The notes beneath the pieces are model-generated. The model searched no databases and was not told where the DNA came from. It worked only from the letters and a program-made list of their open reading frames with translations. The translations under genes were made by a program, and so were the position numbers. Below are positions 1-6,829 of a stretch of 11,101 nucleotides of DNA, piece after piece. Numbering within the stretch: position 1 is the stretch's first letter; each line of letters starts with the position of its first letter. This DNA is from an uncultured Clostridium sp. (GTDB taxonomy: Bacteria > Bacillota > Clostridia > Clostridiales > Clostridiaceae). The DNA lies in contig NZ_CAKVKB010000110.1 in assembly GCF_934754915.1 (NCBI RefSeq), forward strand, positions 1 through 11,101, read 5' to 3'.

Positions 1-51
1 TAAAATCCCAAAAACGCTTTATAGAATCAATCTCATATAATTTTCTATATT

Positions 52-92
52 AAATAATCTCCTTGCCATATTTATTAGCAAAGAGATTATTT
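52..92 (-). terminator. Hairpin terminator of the DUF6106-like gene
   Basis: A 15-bp stem (arms 52-66 and 78-92, 11-nt loop) lies a few bases after the stop codon of the minus-strand gene. In minus-strand RNA it contains one G-U wobble, but in plus-strand RNA the same position is a C-A mismatch, so it is oriented for the minus gene. The 3' arm ends in AUUAUUU but no long U-tract follows. It may therefore be a weak terminator or a 3'-end stabilising hairpin. Confidence 0.6.
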
Positions 93-98
93 ATATAA

Positions 99-569
99 CT
101 ATCTAATTTCAATTTTTCTACGGTAAACTATTTTAACTATTTTTTCAAGTTCTTCATTTAAAGCAAGCTGTACTAATTTATTACCTTTTAATTTGAATGT
201 ATACACTTTTAATCCTTTTATATTATTGTTAAACAATGCTTGCTTTTTATCTATATTATTAGACGATTCATATACACTCTCAACATCTTCAATGATTATC
301 TTTTGAGCAGTTTTTCTTTTGCTTCCAGCATAAATTTTACTTATATCTATATTTCCATTATACAATTCATATTCATAATCTACAAATGAGAAATATGTTA
401 CAACAAAAAATATCAATGCTGCAATTTGTATTACTAATGCTATAATTGGCCATACAAAGAAAAATATAAATAATCCTAATAAAATTACAGCTATTGTTAT
501 AATCTTTACATTTTTAAAAGATTGCTTGTCTTTATCACATGCAATAAATTGCTCTAGAAATACCTCCAT
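99..569 (-). CDS. Small membrane protein, DUF6106-like
   Basis: This gene encodes 156 residues. A short polar N-terminus is followed by two closely spaced hydrophobic helices (about residues 21-38 and 41-60), then a ~95-residue lysine-rich soluble domain starting at the motif DYEYELYNGNIDI. Such a domain, following a helical hairpin, would normally face the cytoplasm. The combination of a two-helix N-terminus, a (D/E)YEY segment, a GxxDIxKI segment and a KRK cluster resembles the uncharacterised Clostridia family DUF6106, from memory and not from a search. The start codon at 569 is preceded by AAGGGTGG at a good distance. It diverges from the XRE regulator gene, and a hairpin follows its stop codon, so it looks monocistronic. 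Its function is unknown; the neighbouring regulator could control it, but nothing proves that. Confidence 0.75.
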   Translation of the reverse strand: MEVFLEQFIACDKDKQSFKNVKIITIAVILLGLFIFFFVWPIIALVIQIAALIFFVVTYFSFVDYEYELYNGNIDISKIYAGSKRKTAQKIIIEDVESVYESSNNIDKKQALFNNNIKGLKVYTFKLKGNKLVQLALNEELEKIVKIVYRRKIEIR

Positions 570-635
570 ATATTACCACCCTTTCTAGATAAAAAAATAT
601 CTATATTGAAATTTTATCTTACTTTATACGATTTC

Positions 636-664
636 ATTATACTCTATATTAATATATATTTCAT
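636..664 (-). promoter_or_regulatory. Possible promoter of the DUF6106-like gene
   Basis: Read on the minus strand, a perfect TATAAT (641 down to 636) lies about 65 bp upstream of the start codon. The -35 position around 659-664 reads ATGAAA, which is a poor match. The whole region is AT-rich, so this is a weak prediction. Confidence 0.35.
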
Positions 665-748
665 AGGATTAATCTATATATTAATACATATTTATATATA
701 ATTCCAAATAATCTAGTGAATTCGTCTAAATAAATTGCTATTTGTGTC

Positions 749-764
749 ATTAAAAATTTTTAAT
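749..764. repeat. Perfect 16-bp palindrome in the XRE promoter region
   Basis: ATTAAAAATTTTTAAT is a perfect inverted repeat (8+8) that overlaps the -35 region of the promoter in front of the XRE gene. XRE-type regulators bind short palindromes and often repress their own gene, so this could be the operator. However, A/T-only palindromes are common by chance in this kind of DNA. Confidence 0.3.
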
Positions 765-789
765 CAATCTATAATTTATGTGTTATAAT
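761..789 (+). promoter_or_regulatory. Likely promoter of the XRE regulator
   Basis: An extended -10 box, TG-T-TATAAT (TATAAT at 784-789), lies about 40 bp upstream of the start codon. The -35 position near 761-766 is weak, as is usual for extended -10 promoters. The predicted start of transcription is near 796, which gives a short ~34-nt leader carrying the ribosome binding site. Confidence 0.55.
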
Positions 790-829
790 ATACATATATT
801 ACCATTTATTGTAGGAGGGTATATAACTA

Positions 830-1345
830 ATGGGACTTAATGAGATTATAAAAGTAGGTACAAACATAAAGAAAATCCGTAAAGAAAAGAATATTTCACA
901 AAAAGATATGGCAAAGAAATTAAATATGCCATCTTCTACTTATTCCAATTATGAAAATAATAATAGAGAGCCCAGTGCAAAAAGTCTTATAAAAATAGCA
1001 GAAATACTAAATGTAAATCTGAATGATCTTTTGACTCTAAACAAAACTAATACTAAATCATCTGAAAAATATCTCTCTGATAATATTAATACTATTGAAG
1101 TTATTGAAAATCTTATAAAACTTTGCGAATTCAAAATAAATTTTAATAAACCATCAAATGATGATACTGAACTAGAATCATCATTAAAACTTGCAATAAA
1201 AAATAACACTATTCCTCTAACTTATATAAGTAATGGATATGGTAATCTTGATTTAACTAATGCCGAATTTATGAAATTTACAGATAAAATACTCCGTTTT
1301 GTTAAATTTGAAGTAAATGAGCTTATAGCAAATAAATCTTCATAA
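830..1345 (+). CDS. XRE-family helix-turn-helix transcriptional regulator
   Basis: This gene encodes 171 residues. Residues 12-67 form a Cro/C1-type DNA-binding domain: IKKIRKEKNISQKDMAKKLN, the recognition-helix segment SSTYSNYENNNREPS, and the closing helix LIKIAEILNVNLNDLL. All hallmark positions of the HTH_3 family are present. The C-terminal ~100 residues (72-171) are rich in Asn, Lys and Ile. They contain no peptidase or sensor motif that I recognise and may serve dimerisation. The start is supported by AGGAGGG about 11 nt upstream. It diverges from a small membrane protein gene. The next gene on the right is convergent, so it is probably transcribed alone. Targets are unknown. This kind of repressor may be chromosomal or phage-derived, but no phage genes are nearby. 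Confidence 0.9.
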   Translation: MGLNEIIKVGTNIKKIRKEKNISQKDMAKKLNMPSSTYSNYENNNREPSAKSLIKIAEILNVNLNDLLTLNKTNTKSSEKYLSDNINTIEVIENLIKLCEFKINFNKPSNDDTELESSLKLAIKNNTIPLTYISNGYGNLDLTNAEFMKFTDKILRFVKFEVNELIANKSS

Positions 1346-1414
1346 TTTTAACTATCTGCTTTTTTAATTTATTCAATACTGATTATGAAAGGCTGCTTTT
1401 ATGAAATTTAATAT

Positions 1415-1522
1415 ACAAAAAAGCTGTCGCACAAAGATTAAATTATACCATATACATATATAATGTTAAATAACTTAATTAATATGCTGCATATGGTTAT
1501 TGGATTTTTTAATACGACAGCT
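1415..1522 (-). terminator. Terminator at the end of the cobalamin operon
   Basis: The stem AGCTGTCG/CGACAGCT (1422-1429 with 1515-1522) starts right after the cbiP stop codon and is followed on the minus strand by a run of U. The ~85-nt interior adds further weak pairings (ATTAAA with TTTAAT, ACCATAT with ATATGGT), so the whole element is a long imperfect hairpin. In the plus direction a T7 tract follows at a short distance, so it could also stop the convergent XRE transcript. Confidence 0.75.
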
Positions 1523-1528
1523 CCTTGA

Positions 1529-2983
1529 CTATTTTTTTATTCCCATAACTTTATATATATATTCCATATCAACAGATTTTCTTATCTCATCAGCAAGTAT
1601 ATCATATTGAGTTTGCTTATATTCTTTTATATCAAAAGTCTTAAAATTTTCAATTTCTAAACCTTTATTTTTAAGAATAGCTTCTATAACAGCTCGTGAA
1701 ACACTATCTCTGTCAAAAATTCCGTGAATATAAGTTCCATATACATTTCCTTTATTCACAATATTTTTATTATTAGTGGTGTCACCCATATGAATTTCAT
1801 AACCTTCAAATTCAAGTCCTGAAAGACTACTGAATATTCCGCTGACAGTTTCAAGCTTTCCCTCAACTCTTACTGTAATTTTTTCCTCTTCAAAAACAGT
1901 ATCACATGAAAGAAGTCCAAGACCAGATATTTCTCCTCCATTTTCAACATTGTGAGGGTCCCTTAAACTAAGTCCTAACATTTGATAGCCCCCACATATT
2001 CCTATGACAGGTTTACCTTTTGAAACATGCTTCATTATAGCAGCTTCTAACCCACATTCCCTAAGCCATATTAAATCTGATATTGTATTTTTAGTTCCTG
2101 GAATTATTATTAAATCTGGATTTTTTAATTCTTTGACTGACCCTACATACCTTAAAGATACTCCATTTATATATTCTAACGGATTAAAATCTGTAAAATT
2201 AGATATTCTAGGAAGTCTTATTACTGCAATATCTACAAGTGCATTTTTTTCTCTGATATTAAATCTCTCTGTCAAACTGTCTTCATCATCAACATCCACA
2301 TCTATATATGGAATAACTCCTGCAACAGGAACATGTATTGCATCTTCAAGCATTTTTAATCCAGGCTCCAGTATAGATTTATCTCCTCTGAATTTATTTA
2401 TTATTGTTCCTTTAACTCTTTTCTTTTCTTCCTCTTTTAAAAACAGCATTGTTCCTGCAAGTGATGCAAAAACACCACCTCTATCTATATCTCCTACTAT
2501 AAATACAGGTGCATCAGCCAATTTTGCCATTCCCATATTTACAATATCATCTTCATTAAGATTTATTTCAGCAGGACTACCAGCTCCCTCAATAACTATA
2601 ATGTCATTTTCCTCTGAAAGTCCATTAAATGCTCTCATTATATCAGGTATAAGCCTCTTCTTCTGAGCGAAATAATCCTTTGCACTCATATCTCCTACAA
2701 CTTTTCCATTTACTATAACTTGTGAACCAGTATCACTGGTAGGTTTTAATAATATTGGATTCATACGTACATCAGGTTCTACTCCTGCTGCTTCTGACTG
2801 CATAACCTGTGCTCTCCCCATTTCAAAACCATCTTTAGTTATGAATGAATTTAACGCCATATTCTGAGATTTAAATGGCACTACTTTGTACCCATCCTGC
2901 TTAAATATTCTGCATAATCCAGCTGCTATGAGACTTTTACCTGCATTTGATGCTGTACCTTGTATCATTATTGTTTTTGCCAA
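1529..2983 (-). CDS. cbiP/cobQ: Cobyric acid synthase (glutamine-dependent)
   Basis: CbiP/CobQ transfers amide groups from glutamine to the peripheral carboxylates b, d, e and g of adenosyl-cobyrinate a,c-diamide in an ATP-dependent cytoplasmic reaction, giving cobyric acid. The 484-residue length is normal. The N-terminal dethiobiotin-synthetase-like ATPase domain carries the P-loop variant GTASNAGKS (residues 9-17), and IEGAGSPAEINL (131-142) is a family signature. The C-terminal class I glutamine amidotransferase domain has the nucleophile Cys330 in GICGGYQMLG and the catalytic His420 in YGTYIHGIFD. The start codon is TTG (2983-2981), with GGGAGG 8 nt before it. The product begins MAKTIMIQGT as family members do, so I prefer TTG over the internal ATG. 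It is the last gene of the operon, 56 nt after cobC, and a strong terminator follows. Confidence 0.97.
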   Translation of the reverse strand: MAKTIMIQGTASNAGKSLIAAGLCRIFKQDGYKVVPFKSQNMALNSFITKDGFEMGRAQVMQSEAAGVEPDVRMNPILLKPTSDTGSQVIVNGKVVGDMSAKDYFAQKKRLIPDIMRAFNGLSEENDIIVIEGAGSPAEINLNEDDIVNMGMAKLADAPVFIVGDIDRGGVFASLAGTMLFLKEEEKKRVKGTIINKFRGDKSILEPGLKMLEDAIHVPVAGVIPYIDVDVDDEDSLTERFNIREKNALVDIAVIRLPRISNFTDFNPLEYINGVSLRYVGSVKELKNPDLIIIPGTKNTISDLIWLRECGLEAAIMKHVSKGKPVIGICGGYQMLGLSLRDPHNVENGGEISGLGLLSCDTVFEEEKITVRVEGKLETVSGIFSSLSGLEFEGYEIHMGDTTNNKNIVNKGNVYGTYIHGIFDRDSVSRAVIEAILKNKGLEIENFKTFDIKEYKQTQYDILADEIRKSVDMEYIYKVMGIKK

Positions 2984-3039
2984 ATACTTATCCTCCCTCT
3001 ATTCAATTAAATATTTTCAATGATTAATCCTAATCTAAA

Positions 3040-3630
3040 TTATATTTTCCATAAGACTTTCACTTTCTTTTCTCCTTTTATCCACAACTGCTCATCTATT
3101 TCAATAAAATATCCACAGCAGTTATCCACTTGCCAACAATAGAATTCCTTATTAGGATATGAATATTTATCTAACACAGACATTATAGTTCCACCATGAG
3201 CTATTATTGACGCATTTCTAATTTTATTTCTTATAATGTTAGAGATTATTTTATCAAATCCTATAATACTTCTTTTTTTAAAATCTTCTTTGCTTTCTCC
3301 ATTAGGAAAAGGAAGTTTTCCATTGCTGTCAATCCATTTTTGATAATCTTCATTTCCATCAAGCTCTTTATAATTCTTATTTTCAAAATCTCCAAAATCG
3401 CATTCTTTTAATTCTTCAATTATTATCGGTTTTAATCCATTATAAATTATATTCGCAGTTTCAATACATCTTTTTAAAGGACTTGAATAAATATGCGAAA
3501 CTTGTGTAAATTTCTTACATTTTGCTAGATAAATTCCTTCTTCACAAAGAGATTCATCCGTTTTTCCTATATATCTTCCATGAAGATTTCCTTCTGTTTT
3601 AGAGTGCCTTATTAACGATATTTTAATCAT
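3040..3630 (-). CDS. cobC: Alpha-ribazole phosphatase (histidine phosphatase family)
   Basis: CobC dephosphorylates alpha-ribazole 5'-phosphate or adenosylcobalamin 5'-phosphate in nucleotide loop assembly. With the start at 3630 the product is 196 residues, the usual size. It has the phosphoglycerate-mutase fold signature: phospho-acceptor His9 in LIRHSKTEGN (the usual RHGET appears here as RHSKT), the SSPLKRCIETA helix with Arg54, the acidic stretch ELKECDFGDFE (73-83), and the second catalytic His145 in IAHGGT. A longer frame opens at 3657. I prefer 3630 because AAAGGTGAT lies just before it and the protein then starts MIKISLIRH as in relatives. The start overlaps the end of the preceding cobU-like gene by 8 nt, which implies translational coupling. 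The genomic context separates it from generic phosphoglycerate mutases. Confidence 0.9.
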   Translation of the reverse strand: MIKISLIRHSKTEGNLHGRYIGKTDESLCEEGIYLAKCKKFTQVSHIYSSPLKRCIETANIIYNGLKPIIIEELKECDFGDFENKNYKELDGNEDYQKWIDSNGKLPFPNGESKEDFKKRSIIGFDKIISNIIRNKIRNASIIAHGGTIMSVLDKYSYPNKEFYCWQVDNCCGYFIEIDEQLWIKGEKKVKVLWKI

Positions 3631-4042
3631 TCTTATCACCTTTAATAATTGTTCCAATACTGCATATAACTCTATGTACTTCCTTCGATTTTTTAGCTAC
3701 ATCACAACATATTCTTCCCGTAACTTCACGATATCTTCTTTCAAATTTATCTATTGGAACAATTCCATATCCTATTTCATTTGATATTACAACTAATTTT
3801 TTATTGTGCTCAAACATTCTATCTATTTTTTCTTTAACAGTTTCATCATCATATAATTTTAACAATTCTCGTATTAGAATATTGAAATTATAAATTACTG
3901 GTCTTTTATCATTTAATATTTCATCTATTTTTAAATTTCCTCCTATATCTAAGCAATCAATTACATCTTCATTATCAAATTTAGTAAGATTTAATGCATA
4001 ATTGAGTTTACCCTGATATTCTCCACCAATTATAAAAATCAT
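3623..4042 (-). CDS. Short CobU-like protein (degenerate cobinamide kinase/guanylyltransferase paralog)
   Basis: This gene encodes 139 residues, against ~175-180 for full CobU. The C-terminal half matches CobU well: VVISNEIGYGIVPIDKFERRYREV (about 84-107), then a TGR segment and a hydrophobic strand, VICSIGTIIK. The N-terminal P-loop survives only partly as GGEYQGKL (6-13), with Leu where Ser/Thr is expected. The region that carries the guanylylated histidine (HxxxR) in CobU is missing; the only histidines are His79 and His123. It therefore probably cannot do the full kinase plus GMP-transfer reaction, but a kinase, binding or structural role remains possible. It sits in the same operon as an intact cobU, 32 nt after cobS, with AGGAG before its ATG, and overlaps cobC by 8 nt. 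Assignment to the family is good; the activity is unknown. Confidence 0.8.
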   Translation of the reverse strand: MIFIIGGEYQGKLNYALNLTKFDNEDVIDCLDIGGNLKIDEILNDKRPVIYNFNILIRELLKLYDDETVKEKIDRMFEHNKKLVVISNEIGYGIVPIDKFERRYREVTGRICCDVAKKSKEVHRVICSIGTIIKGDKND

Positions 4043-4074
4043 CTATTTTTCTCCTATTCATATATGAATATATT

Positions 4075-4839
4075 TTATAAAAAATTTATTATTTTTTCAC
4101 CTAAAACAACAGCTATTAACATTAATAATTCACACATTTGAAGAAAATATCCAGCTAAATCTCCAGTAATCCCAGAAAACTTTTTTATAGACATATGTTT
4201 ATAGTAAAAAAACATAAAAAATGCACTTAAAAAACTTATGATTCCTAATATTAAATCAATATATAACATTCCTACAACACATGCTAAAATATAAAAATAC
4301 ATAGTAACCTTAACAATATTTTTTTGTGCAGCATCTGAGAATCCAGCAGCAAGTCCGCTCTTTTTTGCACATGGAAAAGTTACTATTGAAAGTCCACTTA
4401 AAGCACGTGACAGAATAAAACCAATACACAAAATAAATAAAGATTTTCTACTGACTTCACTCCATGCACCAAAATCAATAATGAAATAAATAACACAGCT
4501 TATTAATGCAAAAGCCCCTATGTGTGAATCTTTCAAAATCTCTAATTTTCTTTCTACAGGCTGATATGAATTTATAGCATCCATTGTATCAACAAATCCA
4601 TCAAGATGAATTCCCCCTGTTATAAGTACTGGCATAATAGTCAGTAAAGCTGTTCTAAAAATATCACCAAATTCTAATTTATAGCTTATCATATATACAG
4701 CATATAAAAGCATTCCTATAGTTCCACCTACTAAAGGGAAAAAGCACATTGCATATTTCATGCTCTCATTATTCCAGTCAGTTTTAGGCATTGGTATCTT
4801 TGAATACATTGAAAATGCTATTTTAAACGAATTCCACAT
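4075..4839 (-). CDS. cobS: Adenosylcobinamide-GDP ribazoletransferase (cobalamin synthase)
   Basis: CobS is an integral membrane enzyme that joins adenosylcobinamide-GDP to alpha-ribazole (phosphate), the last main step of cobalamin assembly. The product is 254 residues, with several hydrophobic helices throughout. Hallmarks are the substrate/metal-binding segment GGIHLDGFVDTMDA (75-88), the following ERKLEILKDSHIG (96-108), and the C-terminal FSGITGDLAGYFLQMCE (221-237). An open frame extends 75 nt further upstream into cobU. I chose the ATG at 4839 because it starts one base after the cobU stop codon, is preceded by GGGGGG about 11 nt upstream, and gives the usual N-terminus MWNSFKIAFSMYSKIPMP. 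Tight spacing with cobU fits translational coupling. Confidence 0.95.
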   Translation of the reverse strand: MWNSFKIAFSMYSKIPMPKTDWNNESMKYAMCFFPLVGGTIGMLLYAVYMISYKLEFGDIFRTALLTIMPVLITGGIHLDGFVDTMDAINSYQPVERKLEILKDSHIGAFALISCVIYFIIDFGAWSEVSRKSLFILCIGFILSRALSGLSIVTFPCAKKSGLAAGFSDAAQKNIVKVTMYFYILACVVGMLYIDLILGIISFLSAFFMFFYYKHMSIKKFSGITGDLAGYFLQMCELLMLIAVVLGEKIINFL

Positions 4840-4840
4840 T

Positions 4841-5365
4841 TTATACAGAACCCCCCTTATGATAAACAGGAATAGAATACACAACCTCAATAACATTATC
4901 AGCTTCTTTTCCAATTTCTTTGTTTATTTCTCCAATGTATTTTATATATTTCATTGTTTCATCGTCATAGTTAATTCCATCAGAAAATACCTCATTTGTA
5001 ACTATAATAAAATTTTCACATTCATCTTTAACTTTTTTTACACCATCCATAATGGCCTTTACAGTCTTATTTCCTGCCCCATCTTCAAGATACATCTCAT
5101 TTGCCACAAGATTAGACATACAATCCAGAAGTACTGTTGAATTTTCAGGAACTATTACCTTTTTCAAATCTTTGAAACATTCTATAGTCTTAAAGTTTTT
5201 CTTTTCCCTCATTTTTTTATGTCTTTCAATTTTTTTAAATGATTCATCGTCATAAGGAAACATGGTTGCAATATACATTAAATTCTTTGACTTATATGAT
5301 ACTGATAAATTTTCAGCAAATTCAGATTTTCCGCTTCCACTTCCTCCTGTCACTAATGTAAACAT
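4841..5365 (-). CDS. cobU: Adenosylcobinamide kinase / adenosylcobinamide-phosphate guanylyltransferase
   Basis: CobU phosphorylates adenosylcobinamide and then transfers GMP from GTP to give adenosylcobinamide-GDP, the substrate of CobS. The 174-residue length is normal. The P-loop GGSGSGKS occupies residues 7-14. The IERHKKMREKK segment carries His49, at the position of the guanylylated histidine of the family. A Walker-B-like strand, STVLLDCMSNLVANE (76-90), and the conserved IVTNEVFSDGI (121-131) follow, ending in a strand plus IPVYHKGG. The SNEVGxG motif of classical CobU is slightly changed (TNEVFSDG). The start is supported by GGAGG 7 nt upstream. A 132-nt gap separates it from cobT, which has no clear terminator. 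Confidence 0.95.
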   Translation of the reverse strand: MFTLVTGGSGSGKSEFAENLSVSYKSKNLMYIATMFPYDDESFKKIERHKKMREKKNFKTIECFKDLKKVIVPENSTVLLDCMSNLVANEMYLEDGAGNKTVKAIMDGVKKVKDECENFIIVTNEVFSDGINYDDETMKYIKYIGEINKEIGKEADNVIEVVYSIPVYHKGGSV

Positions 5366-5497
5366 CTATATCCTCCAAATATACTAACTACTATTAAATA
5401 AAATATAGTTCTTCTTTATCTTAAAAATATTTTTGTACTTTTGATTAAAATTCACATATACATTATTAAATCTTACTTATGATTTAAATCTAGCCAG

Positions 5498-6586
5498 TTA
5501 TGACAATGGTTTATATTCTTCAATTCCAATATCATCAAAACTGCTCATTTTATTATAAACAGTACATGCCATATCTAATATTGGAAATAATGCTACTGCT
5601 CCACTTCCTTCTCCAAGACACATTTCACACGTTATAAATGGTTTTAAGCAGAGTGCATCAAGAAGCATTTTACCTGCTGGTTCTTTTGAAACATGTGACG
5701 GAATCATATATTGATTTATTTTAGGTTCAATTTTTGAAGCAGTTAATGCTGCAACTGCTGATATAAATCCATCAATTACTATGGGAATATTGTATACTGC
5801 ACCACCTATGAATACACCAACAAGTCCTGCAATATCATACCCCCCAATTTTAGATAACACATCAATTGGATCATTTGAATTTGGTTTATTTAATTTTATT
5901 GATTCTTTTATAACATTAATTTTTCTTTCCAATCCTTCACATGTTAGCCCTGCCCCTTTTCCTGTAACCTCTTCCACAGGTTTATGTAACAATACTGAAG
6001 CTATTGCACTGCTTGTGGTAGTATTCCCTATTCCCATTTCACCAGTTGCCACAATATTATATCCACATTCTTTCATATATCTTACTAAATCGATTCCTGT
6101 TTCAATAGCCATGACTGCTTTTTTTCTGCTCATTGCAGGACCTTTAAGCATATTTTCTGTGCCATATGCTATTTTTCTATTCAAAATACAAAATGGTTTT
6201 ATTTCTTTATCTTTACCTAAGGATTTATCCATGTCTCTATATATTCCAATATCAACTGGAAACACATCCACTCCTATAGACTTAGACATTATACTTACAG
6301 TAGCTTTTTCATTTGTAAAATTTTCCGTAACATTTGCAGTAACCTCCTGACCAGTCTGAGTAACACCTTCATTAACAACTCCATTATCTGCACACATAAT
6401 TATTAAAGCCTTTTTATTTAATTTTACTGTACTATTTTTAGTTATACCTGCTATTTTTATTATGGCATCTTCAAGTAATCCCAGACTTTTTAACGGTTTG
6501 GCAATGCTGTCCCATCTCTTAGCTGATTCATCTATAGATTTCTTATCTAAATCCTTTATATTTTTTAAAGCTTCCTCTAATGTCAC
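5498..6586 (-). CDS. cobT: Nicotinate-nucleotide--dimethylbenzimidazole phosphoribosyltransferase
   Basis: CobT makes alpha-ribazole phosphate from nicotinate mononucleotide and a lower-ligand base such as 5,6-dimethylbenzimidazole, thereby activating the lower ligand of B12. The 362-residue length is normal. Landmarks are the MCADNGVVNEGVTQ segment (64-77), the glycine-rich TGEMGIGNTTTSSA (181-194), the GKGAGL loop (209-214), and LGEGSGA (324-330) with Glu326 at the position of the family's catalytic glutamate. The start is GTG (6586-6584), with GGGGGA 6 nt upstream; the only nearby upstream ATG runs directly into a stop codon. It is the first gene of the six-gene operon, and the terminator of the preceding gene lies ~180 bp upstream. 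Confidence 0.97.
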   Translation of the reverse strand: MTLEEALKNIKDLDKKSIDESAKRWDSIAKPLKSLGLLEDAIIKIAGITKNSTVKLNKKALIIMCADNGVVNEGVTQTGQEVTANVTENFTNEKATVSIMSKSIGVDVFPVDIGIYRDMDKSLGKDKEIKPFCILNRKIAYGTENMLKGPAMSRKKAVMAIETGIDLVRYMKECGYNIVATGEMGIGNTTTSSAIASVLLHKPVEEVTGKGAGLTCEGLERKINVIKESIKLNKPNSNDPIDVLSKIGGYDIAGLVGVFIGGAVYNIPIVIDGFISAVAALTASKIEPKINQYMIPSHVSKEPAGKMLLDALCLKPFITCEMCLGEGSGAVALFPILDMACTVYNKMSSFDDIGIEEYKPLS

Positions 6587-6762
6587 AATTAATCCCCCAT
6601 AACTAATTTTCTAATTTAAATTTTCATATATGATTTTTACACAAAAACTTAAATCTATAACTATAAAATACTATTATTAATAATAACATATAAAATCTAT
6701 TTATATTCTAATTCATATCTTTTAATATTAAGAATTTTTGTAATTTTTAACTTAATTAAAAT
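6587..6762 (-). other. Upstream region of the cobalamin operon; no riboswitch seen
   Basis: This stretch between the fapA-like terminator and cobT is almost pure A/T. It lacks the GC-rich segments and the conserved B12-box (GCCACTG-like) of cobalamin riboswitches. It must hold the operon promoter, but I see no clear -35/-10 pair, only weak boxes such as TATAGT on the minus strand. Confidence 0.5.
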
Positions 6763-6806
6763 AGAGCCTAGTACCAGTAATTCTTAACACTAGTACAAAT
6801 GGCTCT
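6763..6806 (-). terminator. Terminator of the fapA-like gene
   Basis: The outer stem AGAGCC/GGCTCT (6763-6768 with 6801-6806) encloses an inner 8-bp stem, GTACTAGT/ACTGGTAC with one wobble on the minus strand, around a 10-nt loop. ATTTTAATT follows on the minus side, and T-rich DNA also flanks the plus side. It lies 24 bp after the stop codon of the gene. Confidence 0.7.
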
Positions 6807-6829
6807 TATTTCATCTTAATTTTTACATA

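Noticed and set aside
949..1209. 86-codon minus-strand frame inside the XRE gene, and similar long plus-strand frames inside the cob and fapA-like genes
   Set aside because: They are antisense to well-supported genes, have low-complexity Ser/Phe/Ile-rich translations and no ribosome binding sites.
3631..3657. 9-residue N-terminal extension of CobC
   Set aside because: The ribosome binding site AGGTGAT and the family N-terminus (MIKISLIRH) both point to the ATG at 3630.
4840..4914. 25-residue N-terminal extension of CobS
   Set aside because: It overlaps the end of cobU in another frame, and CobS proteins begin near the MWNSFKIAF segment at 4839.
6587..6762. Cobalamin riboswitch in front of cobT
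   Set aside because: The stretch is nearly all A/T, with no B12-box or GC-rich helices, so it cannot be supported by eye.
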